DNA from: JALOOE01 sp964423545
Lineage (GTDB): Bacteria > Chloroflexota > Anaerolineae > CG2-30-64-16
DNA: 35,444 nt
Assembly (NCBI GenBank): GCA_964423545.1
Contig: CAYRFV010000017.1
Coordinates: forward strand, 1-35,444
Reading direction: 5' to 3'
Of the stretch, positions 15,245-24,195 are shown piece after piece. The notes beneath the pieces were generated by a model. That model searched no databases. It was not told where the DNA came from and was given only the letters and a program-made list of their open reading frames with translations. Made by a program: the position numbers and the translations under genes. How positions within the stretch are numbered: the first letter of the stretch is position 1; each line of letters opens with the position of its first letter.

Positions 15245-16585
15245 CTATCGCCGCAGCCAGCTGCGCAGCATCGCCAACAACTGGTCGCCGGCCGACACGC
15301 GCGCCGCCTGCAGGCCGCTCAGATTCACGGCCGTGGGGGTGAACGACCACTGATAGTCCTCGACCTCGCCGCCCGTCACAGTGCCGGTCGGCGTTCGAGC
15401 CGTGGAGCACGCGCCGTTGTCGGTCGGATAGAGGCGGAAGCGTGCGTAGAACGTGCCGCTGCCCGGATTCACCGGAACGGTGAACGTCTGCGTCGAAGTT
15501 CCCGGAGCCAATAGGACATTGTCCAGGATGTTGTCCCCCCCGGTCGTCAAGTCGCCGTCGCCGTTCCAGTCGATCCAGCCGCTCAAGCAGCCGGGCCCAC
15601 CGGCCACGGTCACATCGATCGAGCCGCCGCCACCGCCCTGCTGCCAGCTGACGTTGGGCGTCCGCACAACCCCATCCTCGTCATCGGTCGATGGGCAAGG
15701 TCCGTAGCTCGGCGCACCGGCGGGAGGATTGTCATCGCCCAAGGCCGCCGCGTTCGGCTGACCGTCTGCCTCGGCATCCACGCATTGTCCCAGGTAGAGA
15801 TCCGGCCCCACCAGGTGGCTCGGCCCGCTATCCGCGATGTAGGTCGGGTAGTTCTGCGTCACGCCGGGCGTCTGAGACGGCAGATCGCCGCGGTCGTAAT
15901 AGAGCGGCACGGTCAGCTCGATCACGACCTCCTGGATGTCATTGTTATCGCCCGTGATGCCATCCGCGTACAGGAGCACGCCGATGATCTGTCCGGGCGC
16001 GGGCACGAACCCGTCTCCGTTGGCGTTGGCCGCATCGACGGCATCCTGGGCCGCAGTCGTGACCGCCGGATCGGTGGACACGCCGTAGATTAGCAGCTTG
16101 ATCGCCGCCTGGGTGTTCTGAACGGCATCCTGGCCACCGCCGGCGCCCGGCTTATTGTTGAGCAGGTAGTTGAGCTTGTCCCACGGGATCTTATCGCCCA
16201 CGTTCGGGCTGCCAGGAGGCACAACGATCGGAATCGGCGGCGTCGTCGCCGTGTATTCTGCCAGGTTGGTCGGCAGATTCGTTGCGTAGGTGGAGTAGAG
16301 CGTGACCGTGTCGGAGTTCGCCGGATGAGCATCCTCGAGACACCAGCCAGGATACACCACCCCATTGGCCACGTCGAAACTTCCGACGATGCCGGAGAAG
16401 GTGACATCGAAAGCCGCATTGGTGCCCGCCAGGTACGCGCTGTACGCGGCCGTGACCGTGCCGGGGGGCAGATTCAGAGGCGGCGGAGTCGCCGCCATGA
16501 CGGCCGGCGCCGTCACGCTCAGCAGCAGCAAAAACACAATCGCCACAGATAACACCCGCTTCCTGGAAGCCGACAGACTCCTCAT
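15245..16585 (-). CDS. Secreted GEVED-domain surface protein
   Basis: This 446-residue exported protein has a basic start, a hydrophobic signal (VLSVAIVFLLLLSV) and a probable cleavage after AVMAA near residue 32. A first domain (about 35-225) includes YPGWCLE and the pair DKLNYLLNN / TQAAIKLLIYG, a pattern that loosely recalls thioester-type adhesin domains, though I cannot confirm that. A middle Asp-rich section (DDEDGV) leads into a GEVED domain, with WIDWNGDGDL, FYARFRLYP and the name-giving GGEVEDYQW. A short tail ends in SWLRR, with no anchor. I chose the ATG at 16585 because AAAGGAG lies before it; a longer frame begins nine codons earlier. It is probably a cell-surface or matrix protein. 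The leader has hairpins; a candidate promoter lies at 16746-16774. Confidence 0.82.
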   Translation of the reverse strand: MRSLSASRKRVLSVAIVFLLLLSVTAPAVMAATPPPLNLPPGTVTAAYSAYLAGTNAAFDVTFSGIVGSFDVANGVVYPGWCLEDAHPANSDTVTLYSTYATNLPTNLAEYTATTPPIPIVVPPGSPNVGDKIPWDKLNYLLNNKPGAGGGQDAVQNTQAAIKLLIYGVSTDPAVTTAAQDAVDAANANGDGFVPAPGQIIGVLLYADGITGDNNDIQEVVIELTVPLYYDRGDLPSQTPGVTQNYPTYIADSGPSHLVGPDLYLGQCVDAEADGQPNAAALGDDNPPAGAPSYGPCPSTDDEDGVVRTPNVSWQQGGGGGSIDVTVAGGPGCLSGWIDWNGDGDLTTGGDNILDNVLLAPGTSTQTFTVPVNPGSGTFYARFRLYPTDNGACSTARTPTGTVTGGEVEDYQWSFTPTAVNLSGLQAARVSAGDQLLAMLRSWLRR

Positions 16586-16638
16586 GTACTTCTCCTTTCG
16601 GTAATACCTCACAAAGCTGGCTCAGTCCAACCAGCAGC

Positions 16639-16666
16639 GCCGGCTGAGATAGCCCGGATAGCCGGC
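16639..16666. repeat. 7-bp inverted repeat in the GEVED-gene leader
   Basis: GCCGGCT (16639-16645) and AGCCGGC (16660-16666) are exact reverse complements around a 14-base loop. They lie between the candidate promoter and the start codon of the leftward gene and so could fold in its mRNA leader. Confidence 0.4.
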
Positions 16667-16745
16667 CCAACCGACTGGCAAGTGGGCCCAACGCATGGAG
16701 CCGACACGATCCGACAGGGCGATGCGCGAGACACCGCCGAACCCG

Positions 16746-16774
16746 TATATACCACAGACGGCCGGAAGACGCAA
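16746..16774 (-). promoter_or_regulatory. candidate promoter of the GEVED-protein gene
   Basis: On the minus strand TTGCGT (16769-16774) and TATATA (16746-16751) are 17 bases apart in an AT-rich stretch about 160 bases before the ATG at 16585. The -10 is reasonable, the -35 weak. Confidence 0.4.
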
Positions 16775-16885
16775 ATCATCATTACGCAACATCGACACAA
16801 GATACGGGCAAGTAAACTGTAAGCCTGATTGTAACAAACCACTCACGCCGCCCGGCGCTGCTTCCCATACTGCCGGCCGCCATTC

Positions 16886-16914
16886 TTGACAGCACGGCCC
16901 ACCTGCGACACAAT
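16886..16914 (+). promoter_or_regulatory. candidate promoter of the GH42 gene
   Basis: TTGACA (16886-16891) is followed 17 bases later by CACAAT (16909-16914), 40 bases before the GH42 ATG. The -35 is perfect and the -10 matches 4 of 6. It may drive the glycoside cluster that runs rightward. Confidence 0.55.
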
Positions 16915-16953
16915 CACCTTATCTCGCCACGCACCTCAAAGGAGAGTCGCTCT

Positions 16954-18963
16954 ATGATCCTCGGTGTCGCCTACTACCCCGAACACTGGCCGCAGGCACG
17001 CTGGGAGACCGACGCCCGCCTGATGCAGGAGGCCGGCATCACCCGCGTCCGACTGGCGGAATTCGCCTGGCATCGCCTCGAGCCGCGCGATGGGCACTTC
17101 GACTTCGACTGGCTGCGAGAAGCGATCGAGATTCTCGGCCGCCGCGAGATCCGCACGATCCTCGGCACGCCGACGCCCACCTATCCTGCCTGGCTGCACG
17201 ATATCTATCCCGACCTCCATCAGGTCAAGAGCAGCGGGCAGGTAAAGGAGTGGGGCCAACGCCAGGACGCCTGCAAGAACCATCTCGGCTACCGCGCCTA
17301 TGCCCGCCGCATCGTCGAGCGGATGACCGCAGCGCTGGGCGACAACCCGGCTGTCGTCGGCTGGCAGACCGACAACGAGTTCGGCTGCCACGGCACAGCG
17401 CGCTGCCACTGCGCCAACTGCGTCCGGGCGTTTCGCGTCTGGCTGCGCAGACGCTTCAACAACCAAATCGGTGCGCTCAACGAGGCCTGGGGAACCGTGT
17501 TCTGGAGCCACGAGTATGACGACTTCGACCAGATATGGCCGCCGATGGACACCGCCGATCGCACGGCCAACGACGGCGCCAATCCCGGTCTGGTGCTCGA
17601 CTTCTATCGCTTCTCATCGGATGTGCAGATCGACTTCCATCGCGAGCAGGCAGAGATCATCCGCCGCAACTCGCCGGGCCGGCCGATCACGCACAACCTG
17701 ATGGGGCTTTTTCCGCACATCGACTATTTCCGGCTGGCCGCCGACCTGGACATTGTGTCCTGGGACAACTACCCGTTCAGTGCGAATGGCGCCAACCGGC
17801 CGCCGGCGCCCCTGGCGCACGATCTGATGCGCGGGCTGAAGCAGAAAAACGTGTGGGTCATGGAACAGGGGTCAGGCGCCGGCGGCTGGGGCAGCTACCC
17901 TGCCACGCCTCAACCTGGCCAGATGCGGCTGTGGGCCTACCAGGCGGTGGCGCGAGGCGCCGACATGATCAGCTTCTTCCGCTGGCGCTCGTGCCGGTGG
18001 GGACGCGAGCAGTATTGGCACGGCATCCTCTATCATCACGGCATTCCCCAGCGTCGCTATGACGAGGCCAAGCAGCTCGGCGCGGAGTTCAAGGCGCTGG
18101 CGGCAGAACTGGATGGCAGCGAGGTGCGGGCCGAAGTCGGCATCGTGTACGATTATGATAGCCTGTGGGCGCTGGAAACGCAGCCCAACACCGGGGACGG
18201 CTTCGACTATCGCGGAATGGCCGGCGGCTGGGATGAGGCGCTCGCACGGCTGGGGGTCCCGGCCGATGGGGTCGGCATCGATGCTGACCTGGCCCGCTAC
18301 AAGGTGCTGATCGCGCCGAGCGTTCACGTTTGCCCGCCCGCAACTGCCGAACGACTGGCCGCGTTCGTCCGCAACGGGGGCGCGTTGGTCCTGGGCCCGC
18401 GCAGCGGCGTCAAAGATGCGGAGGGCGCCATCGTGGATGCGCTGCTTCCGGGCCTCCTCCGCGAAGTTGCCGGTTGTTATGTCGAAGAATACGACGCCTT
18501 CTCACAGGTCGCCGGCCTGGAGATGCATGTGCGCTGCCCGGCCGGTCACCTCTATCGCAGCCATGGCCTGGCCGATGTCCTGGTCCCGGAAGGGGATGCG
18601 GAGGCGACGCACACCTACGCCGACCATTACTACACAGGCAAGCCGGCCGTGGTGCGGCACAAGGTCGGCAAGGGCTGCTGCTTCTATGTGGGCACGGTGA
18701 TGGCGGGGGATGGGTTGGCCGGCTTGCTTCGTCACGGCGTCCTGCCGCAGGCAGGCGTCGCAACGCTGCCAGAGCTGCCGGAGAGCATCGAAGTGAGCTG
18801 GCGGAGCAAGGGAGACCGGCGCTACGCGTTCTACCTGAATCACAGCAGCGCGGCCGTGATCGTTTCGCTGGTGAAGCCCGGATTGGAGCTCTTGACGCAG
18901 GCCGGCGTGGAGGGCAGCCTGGAGCTGCCAGGCTTCGGCGTGGCCATTGTGAAAGAAGCTTGA
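16954..18963 (+). CDS. GH42 family beta-galactosidase
   Basis: This 669-residue retaining glycosidase cleaves terminal beta-D-galactose. It starts ILGVAYYPEHWP, the standard opening of family GH42. The acid/base is Glu142 in TDNEFG and the nucleophile Glu304 in VMEQGSG. Four cysteines (Cys107, Cys151, Cys153, Cys156) match the zinc site of GH42 enzymes, supporting a trimeric fold. A TIM barrel covers about 1-375, a Rossmann-like trimerisation domain about 390-600 (with LIAPSVHVCP and GGALVLGPRSGVKD), and a small C-terminal beta domain the rest. There is no signal peptide, so it acts inside the cell on imported oligosaccharides. AAAGGAG stands nine bases before the ATG. It is the first gene of the carbohydrate block, followed after 99 bases by the GH38 gene. 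Confidence 0.95.
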   Translation: MILGVAYYPEHWPQARWETDARLMQEAGITRVRLAEFAWHRLEPRDGHFDFDWLREAIEILGRREIRTILGTPTPTYPAWLHDIYPDLHQVKSSGQVKEWGQRQDACKNHLGYRAYARRIVERMTAALGDNPAVVGWQTDNEFGCHGTARCHCANCVRAFRVWLRRRFNNQIGALNEAWGTVFWSHEYDDFDQIWPPMDTADRTANDGANPGLVLDFYRFSSDVQIDFHREQAEIIRRNSPGRPITHNLMGLFPHIDYFRLAADLDIVSWDNYPFSANGANRPPAPLAHDLMRGLKQKNVWVMEQGSGAGGWGSYPATPQPGQMRLWAYQAVARGADMISFFRWRSCRWGREQYWHGILYHHGIPQRRYDEAKQLGAEFKALAAELDGSEVRAEVGIVYDYDSLWALETQPNTGDGFDYRGMAGGWDEALARLGVPADGVGIDADLARYKVLIAPSVHVCPPATAERLAAFVRNGGALVLGPRSGVKDAEGAIVDALLPGLLREVAGCYVEEYDAFSQVAGLEMHVRCPAGHLYRSHGLADVLVPEGDAEATHTYADHYYTGKPAVVRHKVGKGCCFYVGTVMAGDGLAGLLRHGVLPQAGVATLPELPESIEVSWRSKGDRRYAFYLNHSSAAVIVSLVKPGLELLTQAGVEGSLELPGFGVAIVKEA

Positions 18964-18992
18964 GCCGGGGCAGCGGCAACAGGATGGGCGAA

Positions 18993-19007
18993 CCGCATGC
19001 CATGCGG
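18993..19007. promoter_or_regulatory. perfect 7+1+7 palindrome between the two glycosidase genes
   Basis: CCGCATG-C-CATGCGG lies in the 99-base spacer between GH42 and GH38, 55 bases before the GH38 ATG. It could be an operator for a sugar-responsive regulator or an RNA structure. The one-base centre makes a DNA-binding site more likely than a hairpin. Confidence 0.4.
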
Positions 19008-19062
19008 CGCGTCCACCCTCTGGCTCTACTGCTGCTTCATGTTGTGCTCTGAGGAATGAGAA

Positions 19063-22000
19063 ATGCCTACATACAAGCCGTACACCAAACGTCACCTCGA
19101 CATGGCCCTCCCCCAGATCGAGGCCGCCATCTACACGATCGTCGGAATGCTGGACATCCGCGCGTGGTGCACGCCCGAGCCGACTTCGTTCGCTCAGCGC
19201 CAGACGGGCGCTGAGCGACTGCTCAAGGTCGGCGACGTGTGGGGCAAGCTGTTCGACTGCGCATGGTTCCGCTTCACCGGCGTGGTTCCGCCCGAAGCCG
19301 CGGGGAAGAAGGTGGTGCTGCTCCTCGATGTGAACGGCGAGTTGTGCGTGTTCGACCGGGAGGGTGCTCCCGTTCGCGGGCTAACGAACGCCGCCTCAAC
19401 CTACGACTACCGGCTGGGCCGGCCCGGCAAACGCGTCTTGCCGTTTGCAGACCCCGCTCGCGGCGGAGAGCCGATCGATGTCTGGGCTGACGCCGGCTGC
19501 AATGATCTGTTCGGCAACCTGCAAGAAGGAGGCGCCATCAAAGAGGCGGCGATCGCCACCTGCGATGAGACGGTGCGCGGCCTGTTCTATGACTACGAGG
19601 TGCTGCTCGACTTCCTCAAGGTGCTGCCGGAGGATTCGCCGCGCTATCAGCAGATTCTGACCGGCCTGACCGACGTCGTCCACCTGATCTATGCCGGCAT
19701 AGCGGCCAACGCAGAGGCTGCACGCGGCGTCCTTGCGCCGCTTCTGGCCCAGCGCGGGGGCGATCCCAGCCTGCGCGTGAGTGCAGTGGGCCACGCCCAC
19801 ATGGACCTCGGCTGGCTTTGGCCGATCCGGGAGACGATCCGCAAGGGTGCGCGCACCTTCTCAACCGCCATCGCCAACATCGAGAGGCACCCCGACTACG
19901 TGTTCGGGGCAAGCCAGCCGCAGTACTTCCTGTGGATGAAGGAGCATTACCCGGCGCTTTGGGCCCGGATCGTCGCTCAGGTGCGTGCGGGCCGCATCGA
20001 GCCGCAGGGCTGCATGTGGGTGGAGGCGGATACGAATGTCTCCGGCGGTGAAGCGCTCGTGCGGCAAATCCTGCAGGGACGGCGCTTTTTCCGTCACGAG
20101 TTCGGGATCGACGTGCGCTATCTGTGGCTGCCGGATGTGTTCGGCTATACCGGTTCGCTGCCTCAGATTCTCAGGAAGGCCGGCGTGGAGTACTTCTCGA
20201 CGCAGAAACTTTCCTGGAGCCTGATCAACCCCTTCCCGCACCAATCGTTCCATTGGCAGGGCATCGATGGCACAACCGTGCTGACGCACATGCTGCCCGA
20301 GGAGACCTATAACAGCGCGGCCGCGCCGCGCTCGGTCCGCATGATCGAAAAGAACTACCGGGATAGCGGCATATCAGGGCATGCTCTGATGGTCTTTGGC
20401 ATCGGCGACGGCGGCGGCGGACCGGGGGAAGAGCACTTGGAGCGGCTGGCGCGCATCAAGAATCTGGCCGGGCTCAGTCCTGTCAAACAGGAGTGGGCCG
20501 CGCACTTCCTGGAGCGATGGCAAGGCGATGCGGCGCGCTTCGCCACCTGGTCGGGCGAACTCTACCTGGAGCGGCACGAGGGCACCCTCACCACCGAAGC
20601 GCGCAACAAATGGTACAACCGGAAGATGGAGCTGGCGCTGCGCGAGCTGGAGTGGACCTCTGTGATGGCCGCGGCCCGCGCCGGCCTGCCCTATCCTGCG
20701 GCCCGGCTGACGGCAATCTGGCGGGAGGTGCTCCTCTATCAGTTCCATGACATCCTGCCCGGATCTTCCATTAAGCGCGTCTACGACGAGAGCCTGGCGC
20801 GCTATGCAGAGCTGTATCGCCAGACGGCTGAGCTGACTGCGGCAAACGACGCGCGCCTGGCTGCATCGATCAACACCGGCCGCATGGCGCAGCCGGTGCT
20901 CGTGCAGAACTCGCTGTCGTGGGAGCGTACGGAATGGATCCAGGTGCATGGCCGCTGGCTGCGCGCTGTGGTTCCTGCGATGGGCTATCGCGTGGTAGAT
21001 GCGGTCTCTGGCACGACGGAGGCGATCGAGGGCCTTGCGGCCACGACAAGCGGCCTGGAAAACGACCTGCTGCGCGTCTCATTTGGCACAGACGGCAGCA
21101 TCGTCTCGGTCTACGACAAGCGCGGCCGCCGCGAGGTCATCGCACAGGGCGAGCGGGCCAACCGGTTGGCGGTCTACGCCGATCTGGGGGACGCGTGGGA
21201 TTTCCCGATGGACTATGCCGAGCAGACGCCGCAGCACATGGCGCTGGTTTCGGCGTCCCCGCGCATCGATGGGCCATGCGCGATCCTGGAGCAGGTCTAC
21301 GCCATCGGTCATTCGGAACTGCGGCAGGAGATCGTCTTGACCGCGGGCAGTTCTCGGCTGGACTTCGTGAGCCGCCTGCACTGGCGCGAGCCGAAGACCA
21401 TGCTGCGCACGAGTTTCCCCGTCGCGATCCACGCCGACGAGGCAACCTTCGACATTCAGTTCGGGCACATCCGCCGCTCGACCCACCGCAACACCTCCTG
21501 GGATCTGGCGCGCGATGAGGTCGCTGCACACAAATGGGCCGATCTATCGCAGGGGGACTACGGTGTCGCGCTGCTGAACGACTCGAAATACGGGCACAAG
21601 GTCAAGGGCTATGTGCTCGACCTGAACCTGCTGCGGAGCGTGCCCTACCCCGGTCCCCGCCTGGTGCAAGATGTTGACGTGGCGCCGGGCGAGCCGCACC
21701 ACGCGTACACCGATCAGGCCGATCATGTCTTCACCTACGCGCTCTACCCGCACGCGGGAAACTCGATTGACGGCGGCGTAATTCGTGCAAGCTATGAGCT
21801 GAACGTGCCGCTGCGCGTTCTCTCTGAGGGTGTCGGCGGCGGCGACGGCCCGGTTTCAGCTTCCTTTCTGGAGATCGATGCACCCAACGTGGTCGTGGAG
21901 GCGGTCAAGAAAGCTGAGGACGGCAACGACATCATCATCCGGCTCTATGAAGCGGAACACAAGGCCGCGCACGCCCGGATGCACTTCGGCTTCTCCGCGG

Positions 22001-22122
22001 CAGCAGTTGCAGAGGCCAATCTGATGGAAGAGGAGCCGGCGCCATTGCGCTTGCGCAACAACGGCGTCACGCTCGATTTCCGGCCGTTCGAGATCAAGAC
22101 GGTGCGCGTCACCGCCGGCTGA
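19063..22122 (+). CDS. GH38 family alpha-mannosidase
   Basis: This 1019-residue enzyme is a zinc-dependent retaining alpha-mannosidase, probably cytoplasmic since no signal peptide is present. An N-terminal beta domain (about 1-235, with FDCAWFRFTG and LLLDVNGELCVFD) precedes the catalytic domain. That domain opens with GHAHMDLGWLWP, where His246 and Asp248 are expected zinc ligands. The nucleophile is Asp358 in WLPDVFGYTG. IGDGGGGPGEEHL carries the last metal-site residues. Beyond about 540 come the helical and beta-sandwich domains of the family, with ENDLLRVSF and GVALLNDSKYG near their usual places. The length matches large bacterial and yeast-vacuolar-type members. GAGG lies eight bases before the ATG. 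The pairing with GH42 suggests breakdown of mixed galactose/mannose glycans. Confidence 0.95.
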   Translation: MPTYKPYTKRHLDMALPQIEAAIYTIVGMLDIRAWCTPEPTSFAQRQTGAERLLKVGDVWGKLFDCAWFRFTGVVPPEAAGKKVVLLLDVNGELCVFDREGAPVRGLTNAASTYDYRLGRPGKRVLPFADPARGGEPIDVWADAGCNDLFGNLQEGGAIKEAAIATCDETVRGLFYDYEVLLDFLKVLPEDSPRYQQILTGLTDVVHLIYAGIAANAEAARGVLAPLLAQRGGDPSLRVSAVGHAHMDLGWLWPIRETIRKGARTFSTAIANIERHPDYVFGASQPQYFLWMKEHYPALWARIVAQVRAGRIEPQGCMWVEADTNVSGGEALVRQILQGRRFFRHEFGIDVRYLWLPDVFGYTGSLPQILRKAGVEYFSTQKLSWSLINPFPHQSFHWQGIDGTTVLTHMLPEETYNSAAAPRSVRMIEKNYRDSGISGHALMVFGIGDGGGGPGEEHLERLARIKNLAGLSPVKQEWAAHFLERWQGDAARFATWSGELYLERHEGTLTTEARNKWYNRKMELALRELEWTSVMAAARAGLPYPAARLTAIWREVLLYQFHDILPGSSIKRVYDESLARYAELYRQTAELTAANDARLAASINTGRMAQPVLVQNSLSWERTEWIQVHGRWLRAVVPAMGYRVVDAVSGTTEAIEGLAATTSGLENDLLRVSFGTDGSIVSVYDKRGRREVIAQGERANRLAVYADLGDAWDFPMDYAEQTPQHMALVSASPRIDGPCAILEQVYAIGHSELRQEIVLTAGSSRLDFVSRLHWREPKTMLRTSFPVAIHADEATFDIQFGHIRRSTHRNTSWDLARDEVAAHKWADLSQGDYGVALLNDSKYGHKVKGYVLDLNLLRSVPYPGPRLVQDVDVAPGEPHHAYTDQADHVFTYALYPHAGNSIDGGVIRASYELNVPLRVLSEGVGGGDGPVSASFLEIDAPNVVVEAVKKAEDGNDIIIRLYEAEHKAAHARMHFGFSAAAVAEANLMEEEPAPLRLRNNGVTLDFRPFEIKTVRVTAG

Positions 22123-22138
22123 ACATGGAGCTACCCAC

Positions 22139-23155
22139 GTGAAACCGAAAGTCCTCCTCGACCCATATGGGCGCCGCCTGGCGAACATCTTCACCCCGGA
22201 AGACCTCGCCCGACTGCACACATCCGCCGATGTGATCTGGGCGAACGACGAACCGATGCCTGAGTCCGAGATCGAACAGGTGCGCCAGGAGATCGTTGCG
22301 ATCATCACGGGGCATTGGCGGCACGGAGACGTCACTCGATTCTCCAGGCTTGCCGCTATCCTGGAGGTGAGCGGCGGCTTCCCCTCTCCACGCAGCCTGG
22401 ACTACGAAGCCTGCTTCGCCCGCAACATACGCGTGCTGAGTTGCGCTCCGGCGTTCGGTCCGGCCGTAGCCGAGATGGGGCTCGGGCTCGCGCTGGCCTG
22501 CGCACGGCAGATCGCCTGGACCGATGCGGCTTTCCGCATGGGAGAGCCCAACTGGAGCCACCGCGAATTCGCAACCGAGATCGGCGACACCTTTACGCTC
22601 TACGGAAAACAGGTCGGCTTCATCGGCTTTGGCGGTCTGGCGCGCGCCCTGAGGCCGCTGCTTCACCCCTTCGGTTGCCCGATCCAGGTCTACGACCCAT
22701 GGCTCACCGATGCCTTTCTGCGACGGCAGGGGGTCGCACCCGTGTCGCTCGAGGGACTCCTGTCCACCTCGCGCATCATCTTCGTGCTTGCTGTGCCCAC
22801 TGCTTCCAACAAAGCGCTGCTCGATCGGGAAAAGCTGAGCCTCATCCAGTCCAATGCCGTCTTCGTCCTGCTCAGCCGCTCTCATGTCGTGGACTTCGAC
22901 GCGTTGACCGACCTGCTCCTGGCCGGCCGCTTTCGGGCCGGCATCGACGTCTTCCCGGAAGAGCCTCTGCCGGGCGACCATCCGATCCGCCGGGCCAAAC
23001 ACGCGGTCCTCTCGTCCCATCGGGCGGGCGCGATCGGCGAAGGCTTGCTCAACATCGGCCGGCTCGTGACAGAAGATATCGAAGCGATCTGCAACGGCCT
23101 GCCTCCACAGGCGATGCAGGTAGCGCAACCGGAATTCATTCGGATGCGGGGTTGA
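22139..23155 (+). CDS. D-2-hydroxyacid dehydrogenase-like NAD-binding protein
   Basis: This 338-residue protein of the D-isomer-specific 2-hydroxyacid dehydrogenase family would interconvert a 2-hydroxyacid and a 2-oxoacid with NAD(P). The nucleotide-binding motif GFGGLA (163-168) has Ala where the third Gly usually stands. The catalytic set is present as Arg247 (in LSRSHVV), Glu274 (VFPEEPLP) and His294 (SSHRAG). The substrate-binding N-terminal domain (1-105) is divergent. Start GTG at 22139 follows GGAG by eight bases, 16 bases after the GH38 stop, so it is in the same transcript. In this context a sugar-acid-derived substrate is likely but unproven. Confidence 0.87.
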   Translation: MKPKVLLDPYGRRLANIFTPEDLARLHTSADVIWANDEPMPESEIEQVRQEIVAIITGHWRHGDVTRFSRLAAILEVSGGFPSPRSLDYEACFARNIRVLSCAPAFGPAVAEMGLGLALACARQIAWTDAAFRMGEPNWSHREFATEIGDTFTLYGKQVGFIGFGGLARALRPLLHPFGCPIQVYDPWLTDAFLRRQGVAPVSLEGLLSTSRIIFVLAVPTASNKALLDREKLSLIQSNAVFVLLSRSHVVDFDALTDLLLAGRFRAGIDVFPEEPLPGDHPIRRAKHAVLSSHRAGAIGEGLLNIGRLVTEDIEAICNGLPPQAMQVAQPEFIRMRG

Positions 23156-23172
23156 CATCGAAGGAGGTCCCT

Positions 23173-24192
23173 GTGACGAACGAACACGAAGCGTGGCTCG
23201 CGCAGATCGAAGAAGAGCCGCTCGATCCTGCGTTGCCGATCTGCGATCCGCACCACCACCTGTGGGACCGAAGCGACTTTGCCACCCAGCCGCGGTACCT
23301 CCTGGAAGAATTGCTGCGCGACACCGGCTCCGGTCACAATATCGTCCGCACTGTGTTCGTGGAGTGCCAGGCGATGTATAGACAGGACGGGCCTGCCGAG
23401 CTGCGCCCGGTGGGTGAGACGGAGTTCGTCCAGGGCATTGCCGCCCAAGGCGCCAGCGGCCGGTACGGCGCCACCGCGGTGGCGGCAGGAATCGTGAGTT
23501 TCGCCGATCTTACGTTGGGCGACGCCGTGGCCCCGGTGCTGGAGGCGCACGCGGTGGCGGGAGACCATCGCCTGCGCGGCATACGCCACTCGTGCGCACA
23601 TGACCCGAGCCCCCAGATCTCCTCCTACAAGCGCCCACCCAGGGGACTGCTGCTCGACCCTCGATTTCGTGCGGGCTTCAAGCGGCTGCAGAAGGCCGGA
23701 TTGAGCTTCGACGCCTGGCTCTACCATCCCCAGCTGGCGGAGCTCGTGGACCTGGCCCGAGCCTTCCCCGACACGATCGTGGTGCTGGATCACATCGGCG
23801 GCCCGATTGGCGTCGGACCCTATGCCGGGAGACGGGATGCGGTGCTGCAAGACTGGCAGCGGGGGATCACGGCGCTGGCATCCTGCCCGAACGTCGTCGT
23901 GAAACTGGGAGGGCTGGGCATGTCGATCAGCGGCTTCGGGTGGCATGAGCGCGACAAGCCGCCCTCCTCGGCCGAGCTGGCGAAGGCGTTCGCGCCGTAC
24001 TATCTCTTCTGCATCGAACGGTTCGACGTCGACCGCTGCATGTTCGAGAGCAACTTCCCGGTCGACAAGGTCTCCTATTCGTACGCCATCATGTGGAACG
24101 CATTCAAGCGCCTGACGGCCGGCTTTTCGGCCGGAGAACGCGCCGCCCTGTTTCACGACACTGCGGCGCGCGTGTACCGGCTGTCACCGTGA
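23173..24192 (+). CDS. Amidohydrolase-family (lactonase-like) metal-dependent hydrolase
   Basis: This 339-residue TIM-barrel hydrolase of the amidohydrolase 2 type contains sugar-acid lactonases and decarboxylases. CDPHHHLWD supplies metal ligands His27 and His29. GIRHSCAHD, VVLDHIGGP (probable ligand or base His) and the C-terminal MFESNFPVDK (catalytic Asp region) follow in the family order. The frame is open much further upstream, inside the dehydrogenase gene in another frame. The GTG at 23173 is chosen because a complete AAGGAGGT lies four bases before it, among the best ribosome binding sites in the window. It lies 17 bases after the dehydrogenase stop. A dehydrogenase plus lactonase pair fits oxidation of a sugar to an aldonolactone and its opening. 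Confidence 0.87.
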   Translation: MTNEHEAWLAQIEEEPLDPALPICDPHHHLWDRSDFATQPRYLLEELLRDTGSGHNIVRTVFVECQAMYRQDGPAELRPVGETEFVQGIAAQGASGRYGATAVAAGIVSFADLTLGDAVAPVLEAHAVAGDHRLRGIRHSCAHDPSPQISSYKRPPRGLLLDPRFRAGFKRLQKAGLSFDAWLYHPQLAELVDLARAFPDTIVVLDHIGGPIGVGPYAGRRDAVLQDWQRGITALASCPNVVVKLGGLGMSISGFGWHERDKPPSSAELAKAFAPYYLFCIERFDVDRCMFESNFPVDKVSYSYAIMWNAFKRLTAGFSAGERAALFHDTAARVYRLSP

Positions 24193-24195
24193 TCT

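Larger units (their letters stand above)
16586..16953. other. divergent intergenic region, 368 bases
   Basis: It contains the leader and candidate promoter of the leftward GEVED protein and the promoter and ribosome binding site of the rightward GH42 gene. It also has a 7-bp inverted repeat at 16639-16666 and one copy of a 13-bp motif shared with 15062-15074. The part around 16770-16840 is clearly AT-richer than the flanking genes. No gene is evident. Confidence 0.6.

Noticed and set aside
14174..15514. 446-codon open frame on the plus strand
   Set aside because: It is opposite the M20 peptidase, whose metal-site motifs are complete on the other strand. The composition is Arg/His/Gln-rich.
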